DNA of 64,000 bases from Flavihumibacter profundi. Its GTDB lineage: Bacteria; Bacteroidota; Bacteroidia; Chitinophagales; Chitinophagaceae. Made by a program: the position numbers and the translations under genes. Positions 43,624-52,753 of this stretch are shown piece by piece. Under the pieces are notes generated by a model that searched no databases, had not been told where the DNA came from, and was given only the letters and a program-made list of their open reading frames with translations. The stretch lies in contig NZ_JAIQXE010000001.1 in NCBI RefSeq assembly GCF_020076305.1, positions 1,116,001 through 1,180,000 on the forward strand, read 5' to 3'. The stretch's first letter is position 1, and each line of letters opens with the position of its first letter.

Positions 43624-44367
43624 ATGAAAATTTTAGTTTGTATCAGTAAAACGCCGGATACAACGGCAAAAATAGCTTTCGTGGATAACAACACGAAATT
43701 CGCGGCAGAGGGAGTTCAATGGATCATTAATCCCTATGATGAATGGTATGCCCTGGTTCGGGCAATAGAGTTGAAAGAGCAGGATCCTTCCAGCATCATC
43801 CACCTGGTAACTGTTGGTACGGCAGATGCCGAGCCGATAATCCGTAAGGCGCTGGCGTTGGGTGGTGATGAAGCCATCAGGGTGAACCTTGAAAGTCACG
43901 ACAGTTTTACGATAGCCAGCCAGATCAGTGCCATTGCCCGGGAAGGTGCTTATGACCTTATATTAACCGGAAAGGAAACACTCGATTACAATGGTGCTTC
44001 TATTGGCGGCATGGTAGCAGAATTGCTGGACCTGCCCTTTATTTCCCTGGCAACAAAATTTGACCTTGCCGGCAATACAGCAACAGTAACCCGTGAAATT
44101 GAAGGCGGGGAAGAAGTTGCCGAAGTGAACCTGCCCCTTGTAGTCAGCTGCCAGAAAGGCGTTGCAGAGCAGCGTATCCCGAATATGAAAGGCATAATGG
44201 GTGCCCGCAGCAAGCCGTTAAAAGTAGTTGAACCTACAGCAACAGAAGCATTAACCAGTATTGTCAATTTTGAACTGCCACCCGCAAAAGCAGGTGTGAA
44301 GCTGGTTTCAGCCGACCAACCCGAAGAACTTGTCCGCCTCCTCCACGAGGAAGCCAAACTCTTCTGA
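43624..44367 (+). CDS. etfB: Electron transfer flavoprotein, beta subunit
   Basis: A 247-residue protein. MKILVCISKTPDTTAKIAF, then WIINPYDEWYALVRAIELKE and ILTGKETLDYNGASIGGMVA are typical of EtfB. Near the end IPNMKGIMGARSKPLKV is the AMP/ETF-beta signature. With EtfA it forms a FAD/AMP heterodimer that carries electrons from acyl-CoA dehydrogenases to the quinone pool. The ATG at 43624 (MKILV) is preferred to an upstream in-frame start at 43585 because family members begin with MKILV. etfA follows after 52 bases. Confidence 0.93.
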   Translation: MKILVCISKTPDTTAKIAFVDNNTKFAAEGVQWIINPYDEWYALVRAIELKEQDPSSIIHLVTVGTADAEPIIRKALALGGDEAIRVNLESHDSFTIASQISAIAREGAYDLILTGKETLDYNGASIGGMVAELLDLPFISLATKFDLAGNTATVTREIEGGEEVAEVNLPLVVSCQKGVAEQRIPNMKGIMGARSKPLKVVEPTATEALTSIVNFELPPAKAGVKLVSADQPEELVRLLHEEAKLF

Positions 44368-44397
44368 CCGCTTACTGTTTACCGCTTACCGTTTACC
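44367..44397 (+). repeat. 14-bp tandem repeat between etfB and etfA
   Basis: accgcttactgttt is followed directly by accgcttaccgttt and acc. It is an intergenic repeat overlapping the last base of the etfB stop codon. Confidence 0.7.
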
Positions 44398-44419
44398 AAA
44401 AATTAAAAAAATCTACATC

Positions 44420-45379
44420 ATGCCCGTCTTAATATACATCGACCAGGCCGAAGGCCATATCAAGAAATCATCGTTTGAGGCTGCCAGTTATGGCGCAAAG
44501 ATTGCCGCATTAACCGGTACAACTGCAGAGGCCGTTGTATTGGGAAAACTAACTGATGACCTGCCCTCTTTAGGAAATTATGGTATCACCAAAGTGCACC
44601 ATGTAGCAGATGAATCCCTTAACCACCTGGATGCACAGCAGTTTACCCGCATAATTGCCGCACTAGCTACACAGATCAATGCAGGTGTTGTGGTGTTGTC
44701 TAATAATGTAAATGGCAAAGCCATTGCGCCAAGGTTATCGGCAAGGCTGAAAGCCGGACTGGTTGCCGGTGCCATCTCCCTTCCTGATACATCAAACGGA
44801 TTTGTCGTTAAAAAAGGTGTTTTCAGCGGGAAGGCATTTGCCAATATCAACGTCCTGACCCCCATAAAAATCATTGCGCTTACTCCCAATGCTTTTTCGC
44901 CGGAGAAAGGCAGCGGCATTGCAGAAGTGGTTGCTTTTACACCATCGCCTGAGCCTTCCAGGGTAAAGCTGGTAGCTACCAACAAGGTAAAGGGACAGGT
45001 ACCGCTTAGTGAAGCTGAGCTGGTAATCAGCGGTGGACGCGGGTTAAAAGGTCCGGAGAACTGGGGTATGATCGAAGAACTCGCGCAGTTACTGGGAGCG
45101 GCAACTGCCTGTAGCCGGGCCGTTGCTGATGCCCATTGGCGGCCACACCACGAGCATGTAGGCCAGACTGGCGGATCCGTTTCCCCTAATATGTATTTCG
45201 CAGTGGGCATTTCCGGTGCTATCCAGCACCTTGCCGGCGTAAACCGCAGTAAAGTAATTGTTGTGATCAATAAAGACCCTGAAGCACCTTTTTTCAAAGC
45301 GGCTGATTACGGTATTGTCGGCGACGCATTCGAAGTGATGCCGAAAATCATTGCGGCGGTCAGGAAGATAAAAGGGTGA
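44420..45379 (+). CDS. etfA: Electron transfer flavoprotein, alpha subunit
   Basis: A 319-residue protein. The N-terminal domain (VLIYIDQAEGHIKKSSFEAA) is followed by the C-terminal FAD domain with SGGRGLKGPENWGMIEELAQ, GAATACSRAVADAHWRPHHE, VGQTGGSVSPNMYFAVGISG and AIQHLAGVNRSKVIVVINKD. This is the ETF-alpha signature, and it binds the redox-active FAD. The ATG at 44420 is chosen because the longer frame overlaps etfB. Partner of etfB. Confidence 0.94.
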   Translation: MPVLIYIDQAEGHIKKSSFEAASYGAKIAALTGTTAEAVVLGKLTDDLPSLGNYGITKVHHVADESLNHLDAQQFTRIIAALATQINAGVVVLSNNVNGKAIAPRLSARLKAGLVAGAISLPDTSNGFVVKKGVFSGKAFANINVLTPIKIIALTPNAFSPEKGSGIAEVVAFTPSPEPSRVKLVATNKVKGQVPLSEAELVISGGRGLKGPENWGMIEELAQLLGAATACSRAVADAHWRPHHEHVGQTGGSVSPNMYFAVGISGAIQHLAGVNRSKVIVVINKDPEAPFFKAADYGIVGDAFEVMPKIIAAVRKIKG

Positions 45380-45434
45380 ATGGTGAACAGTGAATAGTGA
45401 ATGGAAAAACCTCTATTCACTATTCACCATTCAC
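45376..45434. repeat. 22-bp inverted repeat after etfA
   Basis: The arms 45376-45397 and 45413-45434 (gtgaatggtgaa.agtgaatag and its complement) pair with a single mismatch around a 15-base loop. It overlaps the etfA stop. It may end transcription or be a REP-like intergenic element built from (t)gaata/ggtgaa words. Confidence 0.65.
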
Positions 45435-45477
45435 TATTCACTATTTTGCCAAAATGCCTTAGTTTCGTGCCTTCATT

Positions 45478-46071
45478 ATGAGGAAGATAGAACTGGAAAT
45501 TGTTGCTTTATCGCATAGTATTACCCAAACGCATTCATATGCGGTTGTACTTGGGGAAGTAAATGGCTTGCGCAGGCTACCCATTGTTATTGGCGGGTTT
45601 GAGGCCCAGGCGATAGCGGTTGCCCTTGAAAAAATGCAACCCAGCCGCCCCCTGACCCATGACCTGATGAAGAATTTCATGAGCGCTTTCAATGTTGACC
45701 TCACAGAAATCATCATCAATGACCTGCAGGAAGGTATTTTTTACTCCAAACTGGTTTGTGTAGGCGAAAATGATACTGTAGAAATTGATTCCCGTACCTC
45801 CGATGCACTGGCATTGGCCGTGCGGTTCGGTTGCCCCATATATACGTATGAGAATATCCTGGACAGCGCAGGCATCCTGATGGAAGACACTTCCGGCAAA
45901 AAGAAAAAACAGGTGGGCGATACTGAAAAGGCCGAACCATCGGCCCATAGTGACCTGCATGCGCTGACCCTGGATGAACTTAATATCCTGTTGAATGAAG
46001 TCCTGGAGCAGGAAGACTATATCAGGGCAATTGCCATCAGGGATGAAATTAATAGCAGGAAAAATCAATAA
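45478..46071 (+). CDS. Bifunctional nuclease-domain protein with UVR motif
   Basis: A 197-residue protein. Residues 1-135 are the BFN (DUF151) domain (IELEIVALSHSITQTHSYAV, PIVIGGFEAQAIAVALEKMQ, PLTHDLMKNFMSAF, RTSDALALAVRFGCPIYTYE). Residues 160-197 carry a UvrB/UvrC-type motif (LTLDELNILLNEVLEQEDYI, AIRDEINSRK). Such proteins are widespread in Bacteroidota and are linked to DNA/RNA nuclease activity. 20 bases upstream of ispE. Confidence 0.92.
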   Translation: MRKIELEIVALSHSITQTHSYAVVLGEVNGLRRLPIVIGGFEAQAIAVALEKMQPSRPLTHDLMKNFMSAFNVDLTEIIINDLQEGIFYSKLVCVGENDTVEIDSRTSDALALAVRFGCPIYTYENILDSAGILMEDTSGKKKKQVGDTEKAEPSAHSDLHALTLDELNILLNEVLEQEDYIRAIAIRDEINSRKNQ

Positions 46072-46091
46072 CCTTTCCTTAAAAACGGGCT

Positions 46092-46901
46092 TTGATAGTA
46101 TTCCCAAATGCCAAAATTAACCTCGGCTTGCAGGTTACTGAAAAAAGACCGGATGGCTACCACAATATCGCCTCAGTTTTTTATCCCCTTGGATTGACAG
46201 ATATCCTGGAAGCATTGCCGGCTGAAGCATTCTCTTTTACGGCATCCGGCCTTCCTATTGATGCTACCCCCGACAAAAACCTCTGCTGCAAAGCCTGGGA
46301 ATTGTTGAAAAAAGATTTTTCTCTTCCCCCTGTTGCCATGTATCTCCATAAAATAATCCCGATGGGCGCGGGCCTGGGTGGCGGTTCGTCAGATGGGGCC
46401 TATACCTTAATACTGTTAAACCAATTGTTCCGGCTTAACCTGGGCGAACAGCAACTGGTCAACTACGCTTTACAACTGGGAAGTGATTGTCCCTTTTTTA
46501 TTATCAACCAACCTGTCATTGCCAAAGGCCGCGGTGAAATCATGGAAAAAATTGACCTGCCGCAATTAAAAGGGAAAAAGGTCCTGTTGGTTAACCCCGG
46601 GCTTCACATTAATACCGGTTGGGCTTTTTCGCAAATCAAACCACGCGAAAACCCTGAAAGCCTGGCTGCGCTTTGCCAATTGCCCCTTGCAGCATGGAAA
46701 GGTAAAATTCAGAATGATTTTGAACCTGGCGTTTTTCATCATTACCCGCAATTGCAGCAGATTAAGGAGCAACTGTATAAATGCGGTGCTGTTTATGCCA
46801 GCATGACCGGAACGGGTTCAACTATATATGGCATATTCGACCAGCTACCTGATAATTACAGCGCCTTTTTTGAGCCAGGCTATAAACTAATTGTTGCCTG
46901 A
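46092..46901 (+). CDS. ispE: 4-diphosphocytidyl-2-C-methyl-D-erythritol kinase
   Basis: A 269-residue GHMP kinase. The substrate motif FPNAKINLGLQV is followed by the ATP loop PMGAGLGGGSSDGAYTLILL, and the third motif is ASMTGTGSTIYGIF. It phosphorylates CDP-methylerythritol in the non-mevalonate isoprenoid pathway. The start is TTG at 46092, directly before the conserved IVFPNAKIN; the only later ATGs would cut the motif. Follows the nuclease gene by 20 bases. Confidence 0.93.
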   Translation: MIVFPNAKINLGLQVTEKRPDGYHNIASVFYPLGLTDILEALPAEAFSFTASGLPIDATPDKNLCCKAWELLKKDFSLPPVAMYLHKIIPMGAGLGGGSSDGAYTLILLNQLFRLNLGEQQLVNYALQLGSDCPFFIINQPVIAKGRGEIMEKIDLPQLKGKKVLLVNPGLHINTGWAFSQIKPRENPESLAALCQLPLAAWKGKIQNDFEPGVFHHYPQLQQIKEQLYKCGAVYASMTGTGSTIYGIFDQLPDNYSAFFEPGYKLIVA

Positions 46902-46970
46902 ATTACTTATCTTGCGTTTAATAGAAAGGATATCAAATCCAGTAATACCATATACGATTTCTTAGCAGGA

Positions 46971-46998
46971 AACCTCGATTTCCTTGACCATCGAGGTT
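46971..46998. terminator. 9-bp-stem hairpin between ispE and rocD
   Basis: The arms aacctcgat and atcgaggtt have a 10-base loop. No T run follows, so it may be a weak terminator or an RNA structure in the rocD leader. Confidence 0.45.
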
Positions 46999-47060
46999 AG
47001 GTCACTACCCCGTCTTTATTACCGTTTCCGCATTAATTACTTCATTTTTAATTATTGTCC

Positions 47061-48299
47061 ATGTCGACAACTACAATTGCATTACCTGAAAAGTCGCAGT
47101 ATTTTATAGACCTTGAAAATCAATATGGTGCGCATAATTACCACCCAATACCGGTTGTACTCAACAAAGGCCAGGGGGTCTTCCTATGGGACGTTGAAGG
47201 CAAGCGGTATTATGATTTCCTGAGCGGGTACAGTGCCGTTAACCAGGGCCATTGCCACCCAAAAATTATCCAGGCGCTGATAGAGCAGGCCGGTAAACTC
47301 ACCCTGACCTCCCGGGCTTTCCACAATGACCTGTTGGGCGAATATGAAAAATACATCACCGCGTATTTTGGCTACGACAAAGTATTGCCCATGAATACCG
47401 GGGTTGAAGGTGGTGAAACTGCCATAAAGTTGGCCCGCCGCTGGGCTTATGTGAAAAAAGGGGTTGCAGAAAACAAAGCCAAAGTCATTTTTGCAGAGAA
47501 TAATTTCTGGGGGCGGACCATGGCGGCCATCTCCTCTTCAACAGACCCAAGCAGTTACCGGCAATTCGGGCCTTTCATGCCCGGCTTTGAACTGGTTCCC
47601 TACAATGACCTGGCCAGCCTGGAGAAGGCGCTGCAGGATCCCAATGTGGCTGCATTCATGGTTGAACCGATCCAGGGCGAAGCCGGCGTAGTAGTCCCCG
47701 ATGAAGGATACCTGAAGGGGGTCCGTGATTTATGCACCCAATACAATGTGTTATTTATTGCCGATGAGATCCAGACCGGGCTTGCCCGTACCGGCAAAAT
47801 GCTGGCCTGCGACCATGAAAACGTTCGTCCTGATATCCTCATCCTGGGTAAGGCATTAAGCGGCGGGGCATTGCCTGTAAGTGCGGTACTGGCTGATGAT
47901 TTTATTATGCTCAATATCCATCCGGGAGAACATGGCTCAACCTATGGTGGAAATCCGTTGGCCTGTGCTGTGGCAATAGCAGCATTGCAGGTTTTGAAAG
48001 AGGAAAAAATGGCCGAGAAGGCGGAAGAAATGGGCCAGCTATTGCGGGCAGAACTTGCAAAACTGAATTCCCCGTTTATTAAATTAATAAGGGGTAAAGG
48101 CTTGTTGAATGCCATTGTTATTGACCATCCTAATAAGGAGGCAGCCTGGGACCTTTGCCTTCACCTGAAGGACGAAGGCTTGTTGGCCAAGCCGACGCAT
48201 GGCGACAAAATCAGGTTTGCCCCACCTCTAATTATTACCGGGGAACAAATACTGGAATGTGTTGGCAATATCGGAAAATGCCTGGATAAGCTGGCCTGA
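47061..48299 (+). CDS. rocD: Ornithine aminotransferase
   Basis: A 412-residue class III aminotransferase. The N-terminus reads [20 protein letters not shown], typical of RocD. PLP-site residues are [44 protein letters not shown] and the Schiff-base lysine K264 in [16 protein letters not shown]. It converts ornithine and 2-oxoglutarate to glutamate semialdehyde and glutamate. ATG at 47061 preferred over a TTG two codons upstream. Confidence 0.94.
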   Translation: MSTTTIALPEKSQYFIDLENQYGAHNYHPIPVVLNKGQGVFLWDVEGKRYYDFLSGYSAVNQGHCHPKIIQALIEQAGKLTLTSRAFHNDLLGEYEKYITAYFGYDKVLPMNTGVEGGETAIKLARRWAYVKKGVAENKAKVIFAENNFWGRTMAAISSSTDPSSYRQFGPFMPGFELVPYNDLASLEKALQDPNVAAFMVEPIQGEAGVVVPDEGYLKGVRDLCTQYNVLFIADEIQTGLARTGKMLACDHENVRPDILILGKALSGGALPVSAVLADDFIMLNIHPGEHGSTYGGNPLACAVAIAALQVLKEEKMAEKAEEMGQLLRAELAKLNSPFIKLIRGKGLLNAIVIDHPNKEAAWDLCLHLKDEGLLAKPTHGDKIRFAPPLIITGEQILECVGNIGKCLDKLA

Positions 48300-48310
48300 C
48301 CTGGCAAGGC

Positions 48311-48703
48311 TTATTTTTTTTCTTCAAGCGGAAGGTGCGGGAAGGCTGCCATCACCATTTGCAATGCGGAGGCTGCCAGGAAAACATAGATACCCAATTC
48401 TTTTACCGGGCAGTCTCCGCCGTGGCAGGCGGTGATCAGGATATAATTTCGAATTGCCCAGGCGATATTAAATCCGGCAAAAAATAAGTTGGCCCTTTTG
48501 GCCCATATTTTTGGGACCAGGAACATCACCATGGCAATAGCGCTCATGATGGCATTCATTAATCCGGGTTTTCCAAAGCGTGTTCCTTCAGAAAAAAATC
48601 CACCTACTTTAATACCAAGGTCCGGAATAGTAACCCATATCATAAAACAGGATAATATAACTGCTACTGAGGCAATCACGCCAATATGGTTAAAATATTT
48701 CAT
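48311..48703 (-). CDS. Four-helix membrane protein of unknown function
   Basis: A 130-residue protein with four membrane segments (IGVIASVAVILSCFMIWVTI, LMNAIMSAIAMVMFLVPKIW, ANLFFAGFNIAWAIRNYILI, LGIYVFLAASALQMVMAAFP). A cysteine pair in ACHGGDCPVKELG lies between helices 3 and 4. Found as an unnamed conserved protein in Bacteroidota. Convergent with rocD (11 bases apart). Confidence 0.8.
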   Translation of the reverse strand: MKYFNHIGVIASVAVILSCFMIWVTIPDLGIKVGGFFSEGTRFGKPGLMNAIMSAIAMVMFLVPKIWAKRANLFFAGFNIAWAIRNYILITACHGGDCPVKELGIYVFLAASALQMVMAAFPHLPLEEKK

Positions 48704-48750
48704 TGCGTTTAAATCTAATTGGCAAAGATGTTATTAATAATAAAAATAAA

Positions 48751-48775
48751 AAAACCCGCAACCAGTGCGGGTTTT
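48751..48775 (-). terminator. Terminator downstream of tRNA-Cys
   Basis: The 10-bp stem aaaacccgca / tgcgggtttt has a 5-base loop. On the minus strand it lies 17 bases after the tRNA 3' end and the second arm ends in a T run. Confidence 0.75.
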
Positions 48776-48792
48776 GCTTTTCAGCTGAAGTG

Positions 48793-48863
48793 AGGTCCCG
48801 AGCAGATTCGAACTGCTGTAGAAGCTTTTGCAGAGCTCTGCCTAACCACTCGGCCACAGGACC
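48793..48863 (-). tRNA. tRNA-Cys (anticodon GCA)
   Basis: The cloverleaf folds well on the minus strand. The acceptor arm is GGTCCTG paired with CGGGACC, the D arm starts GCC.AGTGG, the anticodon arm is GAGCT-CTGCAAA-AGCTT with anticodon GCA, and the T arm is AGCAG-TTCGAAT-CTGCT. The discriminator base is U73, a known identity element for cysteine tRNA. CCA is not encoded. Confidence 0.95.
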
Positions 48864-48948
48864 CTATTTTTCAATCGGGCACGAATTTAGGGATTTTTAT
48901 ACATTCGTTATGCATTCCTGAAAAATTCTTCCAATTAACGCAGCAAAT

Positions 48949-49824
48949 ATGAAACCTATTGCATCATCCGAATTAATTATTAACGAGCGTGGTGCGATCT
49001 ATCATATCGATCTTCGTCCCGAAGAACTGGCACCAACAATAATTACAGTTGGAGATCCCGGCCGGGTTAAGGAAGTAAGTAAACATTTTGACAGCATTGA
49101 GGTCAGGCGCCAGCATCGTGAATTTATTTCGCATACCGGCTATATAGGCCAAAAAAGAATAACTGTTCTTTCAACAGGTATTGGTCCCGACAATATTGAT
49201 ATTGTCATGAATGAACTGGATGCGCTGGTAAATATTGATTTCAGCACCAGGACAATAAAACCAGGCTTAACCACGCTGGATATTTTCAGGCTTGGTACAT
49301 CAGGTGCATTGCAGGCAGATATTCCTGTTGATGGATTTGTTGCCAGCACCCATGGTTTAGGGATCGATAACCTGTTGCATTTTTACAGGTATGAGCCGAA
49401 TGACGGGGAACAACAGATGATACAGGCTTTCCTGACCCATACACAGTTCCACAACCAGATTTCGCAGCCATATATCTGCAGTACTTCGGGTTCATTAATT
49501 AAACATTTTGTGGAAGGTTTTCACCATGGCATTACGGTTACCGCCCCCGGGTTCTATGGTCCGCAGGGAAGGATCCTCCGGCTTGGCCTCAGTCACCCCG
49601 ATTTGGTTGACCGATTAACCGACTTTCATTTTGGTCAGCACAGGATCACTAACTTTGAAATGGAAACTTCAGCCATCTATGGCCTTGGGCGTTTGCTGGG
49701 GCATCATTGCCTGAGCCTGAATGCCATTGTTGCCAACAGGGTAAACCGGGAGTTTTCGAAAGACGGACAGGCAGCTGTAGAAAACCTTATTAAAAAAGCA
49801 CTCACCATTATATCCGTTATATAA
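48949..49824 (+). CDS. Nucleoside phosphorylase (uridine/purine type)
   Basis: A 291-residue PNP/UDP family member. Key motifs are ITVGDPGRVKEV (phosphate site), ISHTGYIGQKRITVLSTGIG, DIFRLGTSGALQADIP and the purine/pyrimidine pocket NFEMETSAIYGLGRLLGHHC. It splits nucleosides with phosphate to base and ribose-1-phosphate in salvage. Uridine versus purine preference cannot be decided by eye. Separate from dapF by 18 bases and likely cotranscribed. Confidence 0.9.
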   Translation: MKPIASSELIINERGAIYHIDLRPEELAPTIITVGDPGRVKEVSKHFDSIEVRRQHREFISHTGYIGQKRITVLSTGIGPDNIDIVMNELDALVNIDFSTRTIKPGLTTLDIFRLGTSGALQADIPVDGFVASTHGLGIDNLLHFYRYEPNDGEQQMIQAFLTHTQFHNQISQPYICSTSGSLIKHFVEGFHHGITVTAPGFYGPQGRILRLGLSHPDLVDRLTDFHFGQHRITNFEMETSAIYGLGRLLGHHCLSLNAIVANRVNREFSKDGQAAVENLIKKALTIISVI

Positions 49825-49842
49825 ACCTATAATTGCAAATAC

Positions 49843-50631
49843 ATGAAGCTGCACTTTTACAAATACCAGGGAACAGGAAATGATTTTGTTATCCTTGACA
49901 ACCGCGAAGGTTTATATAGCCAGCTGACAACTGCGCAGGTTCATCATTTGTGCGACCGCCGTTTCGGGATTGGCGCCGATGGACTGATGCTCTTAAACAA
50001 CAAGCCCGGTTACGATTTTGAAATGGTGTATTATAATTCAGATGGCGGGGAGAGTTCTATGTGCGGTAATGGCGGCAGGTGCCTTGTAAAATTTGCCTTC
50101 CACCAGGACATCATAAGGACCACCTATAATTTCCTGGCTACCGATGGTGAACACCTGGCGGAAATAGATGAACATGGTATAGTCCGGCTGAAAATGCAGG
50201 ATGTAATGTCTGTATCTGACGAGCATGGCGACATGGTATTGAATACCGGCTCACCGCATTATGTAAAAACCGTAAAACACCTTTTGCAATATGATGTAGT
50301 AAATAAAGGCCGGGAAATCAGGAACAGTCCGGCATTCCAGCCTGGTGGCATCAATGTGAATTTTGTAGAGGCACAGTCACAGGATGAGATAATGGTCAGG
50401 ACATATGAAAGAGGTGTTGAGGACGAGACCTTCAGTTGCGGGACAGGTGTTACTGCCTGCGCAATTGTAAATTTCCACAACGAATGCGGCTTCAACGATG
50501 TCATTGTGCACACCAAGGGCGGGCGGCTATCGGTTGAGTTTGAACGAAATGCAAATGGCACTTATACCAATATATGGCTTTGCGGCCCGGCAGAGAAGGT
50601 ATTTGAGGGACTGATCATATTACCGGAATAA
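49843..50631 (+). CDS. dapF: Diaminopimelate epimerase
   Basis: A 262-residue protein of normal DapF length. It has both catalytic cysteines: the first in NSDGGESSMCGNGGRCLVKF, the second in DETFSCGTGVTACAI. The N-terminal YQGTGNDFVILDNR motif is also typical. It interconverts LL- and meso-diaminopimelate for lysine and peptidoglycan synthesis. It lies between the phosphorylase and corA on the same strand. Confidence 0.96.
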   Translation: MKLHFYKYQGTGNDFVILDNREGLYSQLTTAQVHHLCDRRFGIGADGLMLLNNKPGYDFEMVYYNSDGGESSMCGNGGRCLVKFAFHQDIIRTTYNFLATDGEHLAEIDEHGIVRLKMQDVMSVSDEHGDMVLNTGSPHYVKTVKHLLQYDVVNKGREIRNSPAFQPGGINVNFVEAQSQDEIMVRTYERGVEDETFSCGTGVTACAIVNFHNECGFNDVIVHTKGGRLSVEFERNANGTYTNIWLCGPAEKVFEGLIILPE

Positions 50632-50682
50632 TGCTTTTTGAAAGTATGGGTTTTATCCGTTATTTGCATTCCCTATTAACCA

Positions 50683-51621
50683 GTGATTCAGTACTTTAAA
50701 AATATCAACCACCAGACCGTTGCCATCAGCAAACCCGAAAACGGTGCCTGGATCAATATTCTCCCGCCCCTTAAGCTGGAAGAGTTTACTGAATTAGCAG
50801 AAGAGCTGGATATTCCCGTTGATTTCCTGACCGACTCATTGGATATTGACGAGCGGACCCGTTTTGAAGAAGACGATAAGGTGAAGCTGATTGTCATCAA
50901 GACGCCCACTGAAAATAACTCTTTCAATGACAGTGATGCATTTTACATCACTATACCGATTTGCATCATCCTTACGCATAACCACATCATTACAGTAAAC
51001 TCCTTTGAGAATGATGCGATAAAAAAATTCCTTAACACTTTCCAGAACCGCCATCCCGACAACAGGAAGATGATGGCCCTGAAGATCATGGAAAAAGTGG
51101 TGCAGACCAATATGGAATTTTTGAAGGAGATCAACCATCGCAGGAACCTGACGGAACAGAAACTGTATGATGCGCACAGGAACGAGGAGTTATTGCAATT
51201 GATGCGGATCCAGAAAAGCCTTGTATATTTTGTAACTGCTTTAAGGAGTAATGAACTACTGCTTATCAAACTCGAAAGGACTAATTTCCTGGGTTTGAAT
51301 GATGAAGAAAAAGAGTTCCTGAATGACCTTATTGTAGATACTTCCCAGGCCCTTGAAATGGCCAATATATACACCAATATCCTATCCAGCACCCTCGATG
51401 CATTCGCAAGTATGATTGCCAATAACCAGAATGAAGTGCTGAAAAGGCTTTCTGTAATTACCATCGTACTAACATTCCCGGTATTGGTATCGAGCATTTA
51501 CGGCATGAACGTTCCTATTCCTTTTTCGGACTCCCCTTATGCCTTTTATACCCCGGTAATCCTTTCCATAGTTATTTCCCTGGTGATTGGCTGGTTCTTT
51601 TTACGCAAGAAATTGTTCTAG
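50683..51621 (+). CDS. corA: CorA-family magnesium/cobalt transporter
   Basis: A 312-residue protein with a large cytosolic N-terminal domain rich in acidic residues, a long helix (LEFLKEI..., TNFLGLNDEEKEFL) and two C-terminal membrane helices. The GMN signature is present in VSSIYGMNVPIP (about residue 276). The family forms a pentameric Mg2+ channel. The start is GTG at 50683; no ATG exists in a suitable position. Confidence 0.9.
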   Translation: MIQYFKNINHQTVAISKPENGAWINILPPLKLEEFTELAEELDIPVDFLTDSLDIDERTRFEEDDKVKLIVIKTPTENNSFNDSDAFYITIPICIILTHNHIITVNSFENDAIKKFLNTFQNRHPDNRKMMALKIMEKVVQTNMEFLKEINHRRNLTEQKLYDAHRNEELLQLMRIQKSLVYFVTALRSNELLLIKLERTNFLGLNDEEKEFLNDLIVDTSQALEMANIYTNILSSTLDAFASMIANNQNEVLKRLSVITIVLTFPVLVSSIYGMNVPIPFSDSPYAFYTPVILSIVISLVIGWFFLRKKLF

Positions 51622-51660
51622 GGCTATTCTTTCTTTGGCCTTTTGTCAGTAACTTAAGGA

Positions 51661-52257
51661 ATGCCATTTCTACGGTACTTAATATTGGTGGTGAATGTCT
51701 TATTCATGACTATTGCCATGGGGCAAACGACTGACAGCCTGTCCAGGGGAAATTCCAAAGGATATGGCACTATAGCTGTAGGCGTTTCCGGTGCTTATTC
51801 TGAAAACAGCACCGGTGATTACAAAAACAGTTTTTACCCGATGCTTTATTTGTCCATTGGCTATAATCAATCCATCAATAAAGATGTATCCATAGGCATC
51901 CAGGCACCTTTCAGCTTTTTCGTTCTTAACGGTTTTAATAATATTGCCAGCCAGTTCGGAGGGTTTGCCTTAGTTAATTTTGGCAATTGCGCCTCGCGTG
52001 AAAACAAATCCGCGCTTGGCTTTTTCCTTGGCCCGGGCATCCTTTCCCATTATGCGGACATAACCCATTACGACGTTGATCCGCCTCCCCCACCCATGAG
52101 GATAACCGGGCTTGCTTACCAGGCAGGCTTAAGGTTTGGATTAAAAGAAGACCGGAAAGCTGGTATCAGTGTACAATTTATATACGGCACCGATTTTCAT
52201 GTTTCCGGGAAAAAACTTTACGATGTAAAAATCGCAGTATCGGGAATATTCGATTAA
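51661..52257 (+). CDS. Putative secreted outer-membrane beta-barrel protein
   Basis: A 198-residue protein with a signal peptide (YLILVVNVLFMTIAMGQ) followed by alternating aromatic strands (GTIAVGVSGAYSENSTGDYK, MLYLSIGYNQSINKDVSIGI, GLAYQAGLRFGLKEDRKAGI) and the end VKIAVSGIFD. The pattern suits a small outer-membrane barrel. Family not named. A long Gly/aromatic composition and position between corA and the Nudix gene give no functional clue. Confidence 0.7.
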   Translation: MPFLRYLILVVNVLFMTIAMGQTTDSLSRGNSKGYGTIAVGVSGAYSENSTGDYKNSFYPMLYLSIGYNQSINKDVSIGIQAPFSFFVLNGFNNIASQFGGFALVNFGNCASRENKSALGFFLGPGILSHYADITHYDVDPPPPPMRITGLAYQAGLRFGLKEDRKAGISVQFIYGTDFHVSGKKLYDVKIAVSGIFD

Positions 52258-52276
52258 TTGCAGAAACAATTCAGGC

Positions 52277-52735
52277 ATGTTTAATGTAAGAGTTTATGGT
52301 ATCCTGGTAAATGATGACAAAAAGGTATTGGTCAGTGATGAGAAAATCAGGGGCAGTTTCTATACTAAATTCCCCGGAGGCGGACTTGAATTTGGGGAAG
52401 GCACCCGCGATTGCCTTGCCCGCGAGTTTATGGAAGAAATGAACCTGCGGGTTGAAATTGGCGAACATATTTATACCACCGATTTTTTCCAGATGAGTGC
52501 TTTTACCCCTGAGCACCAGATTATCGCCATATATTATTTTGCGCATGCACTGGAACCGATAACTGTTCCGCTGCGCAGCATCCCCTTCGATTTTGATGAG
52601 CAACAGTTAAGGCTATACGAAACGACCCAGGAAATTGAAACTTTCAGGTTTATTGACTGGGACCTTTTCGATGAGAACCAGGTCACTCTGCCAATTGATA
52701 AGGTAGTGGCATCCATCGTAAAAAATAAACTATAG
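52277..52735 (+). CDS. Nudix hydrolase
   Basis: A 152-residue protein with a complete Nudix box around residues 35-57 (GGGLEFGEGTRDCLAREFME, then EMNLRV). It hydrolyses nucleoside diphosphate derivatives; the exact substrate is unknown. Convergent with the DUF5916 gene, 18 bases apart, with a small CCTTT..AAAGG palindrome between. Confidence 0.92.
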   Translation: MFNVRVYGILVNDDKKVLVSDEKIRGSFYTKFPGGGLEFGEGTRDCLAREFMEEMNLRVEIGEHIYTTDFFQMSAFTPEHQIIAIYYFAHALEPITVPLRSIPFDFDEQQLRLYETTQEIETFRFIDWDLFDENQVTLPIDKVVASIVKNKL

Positions 52736-52753
52736 CAGAAATATCCTTTGGGC

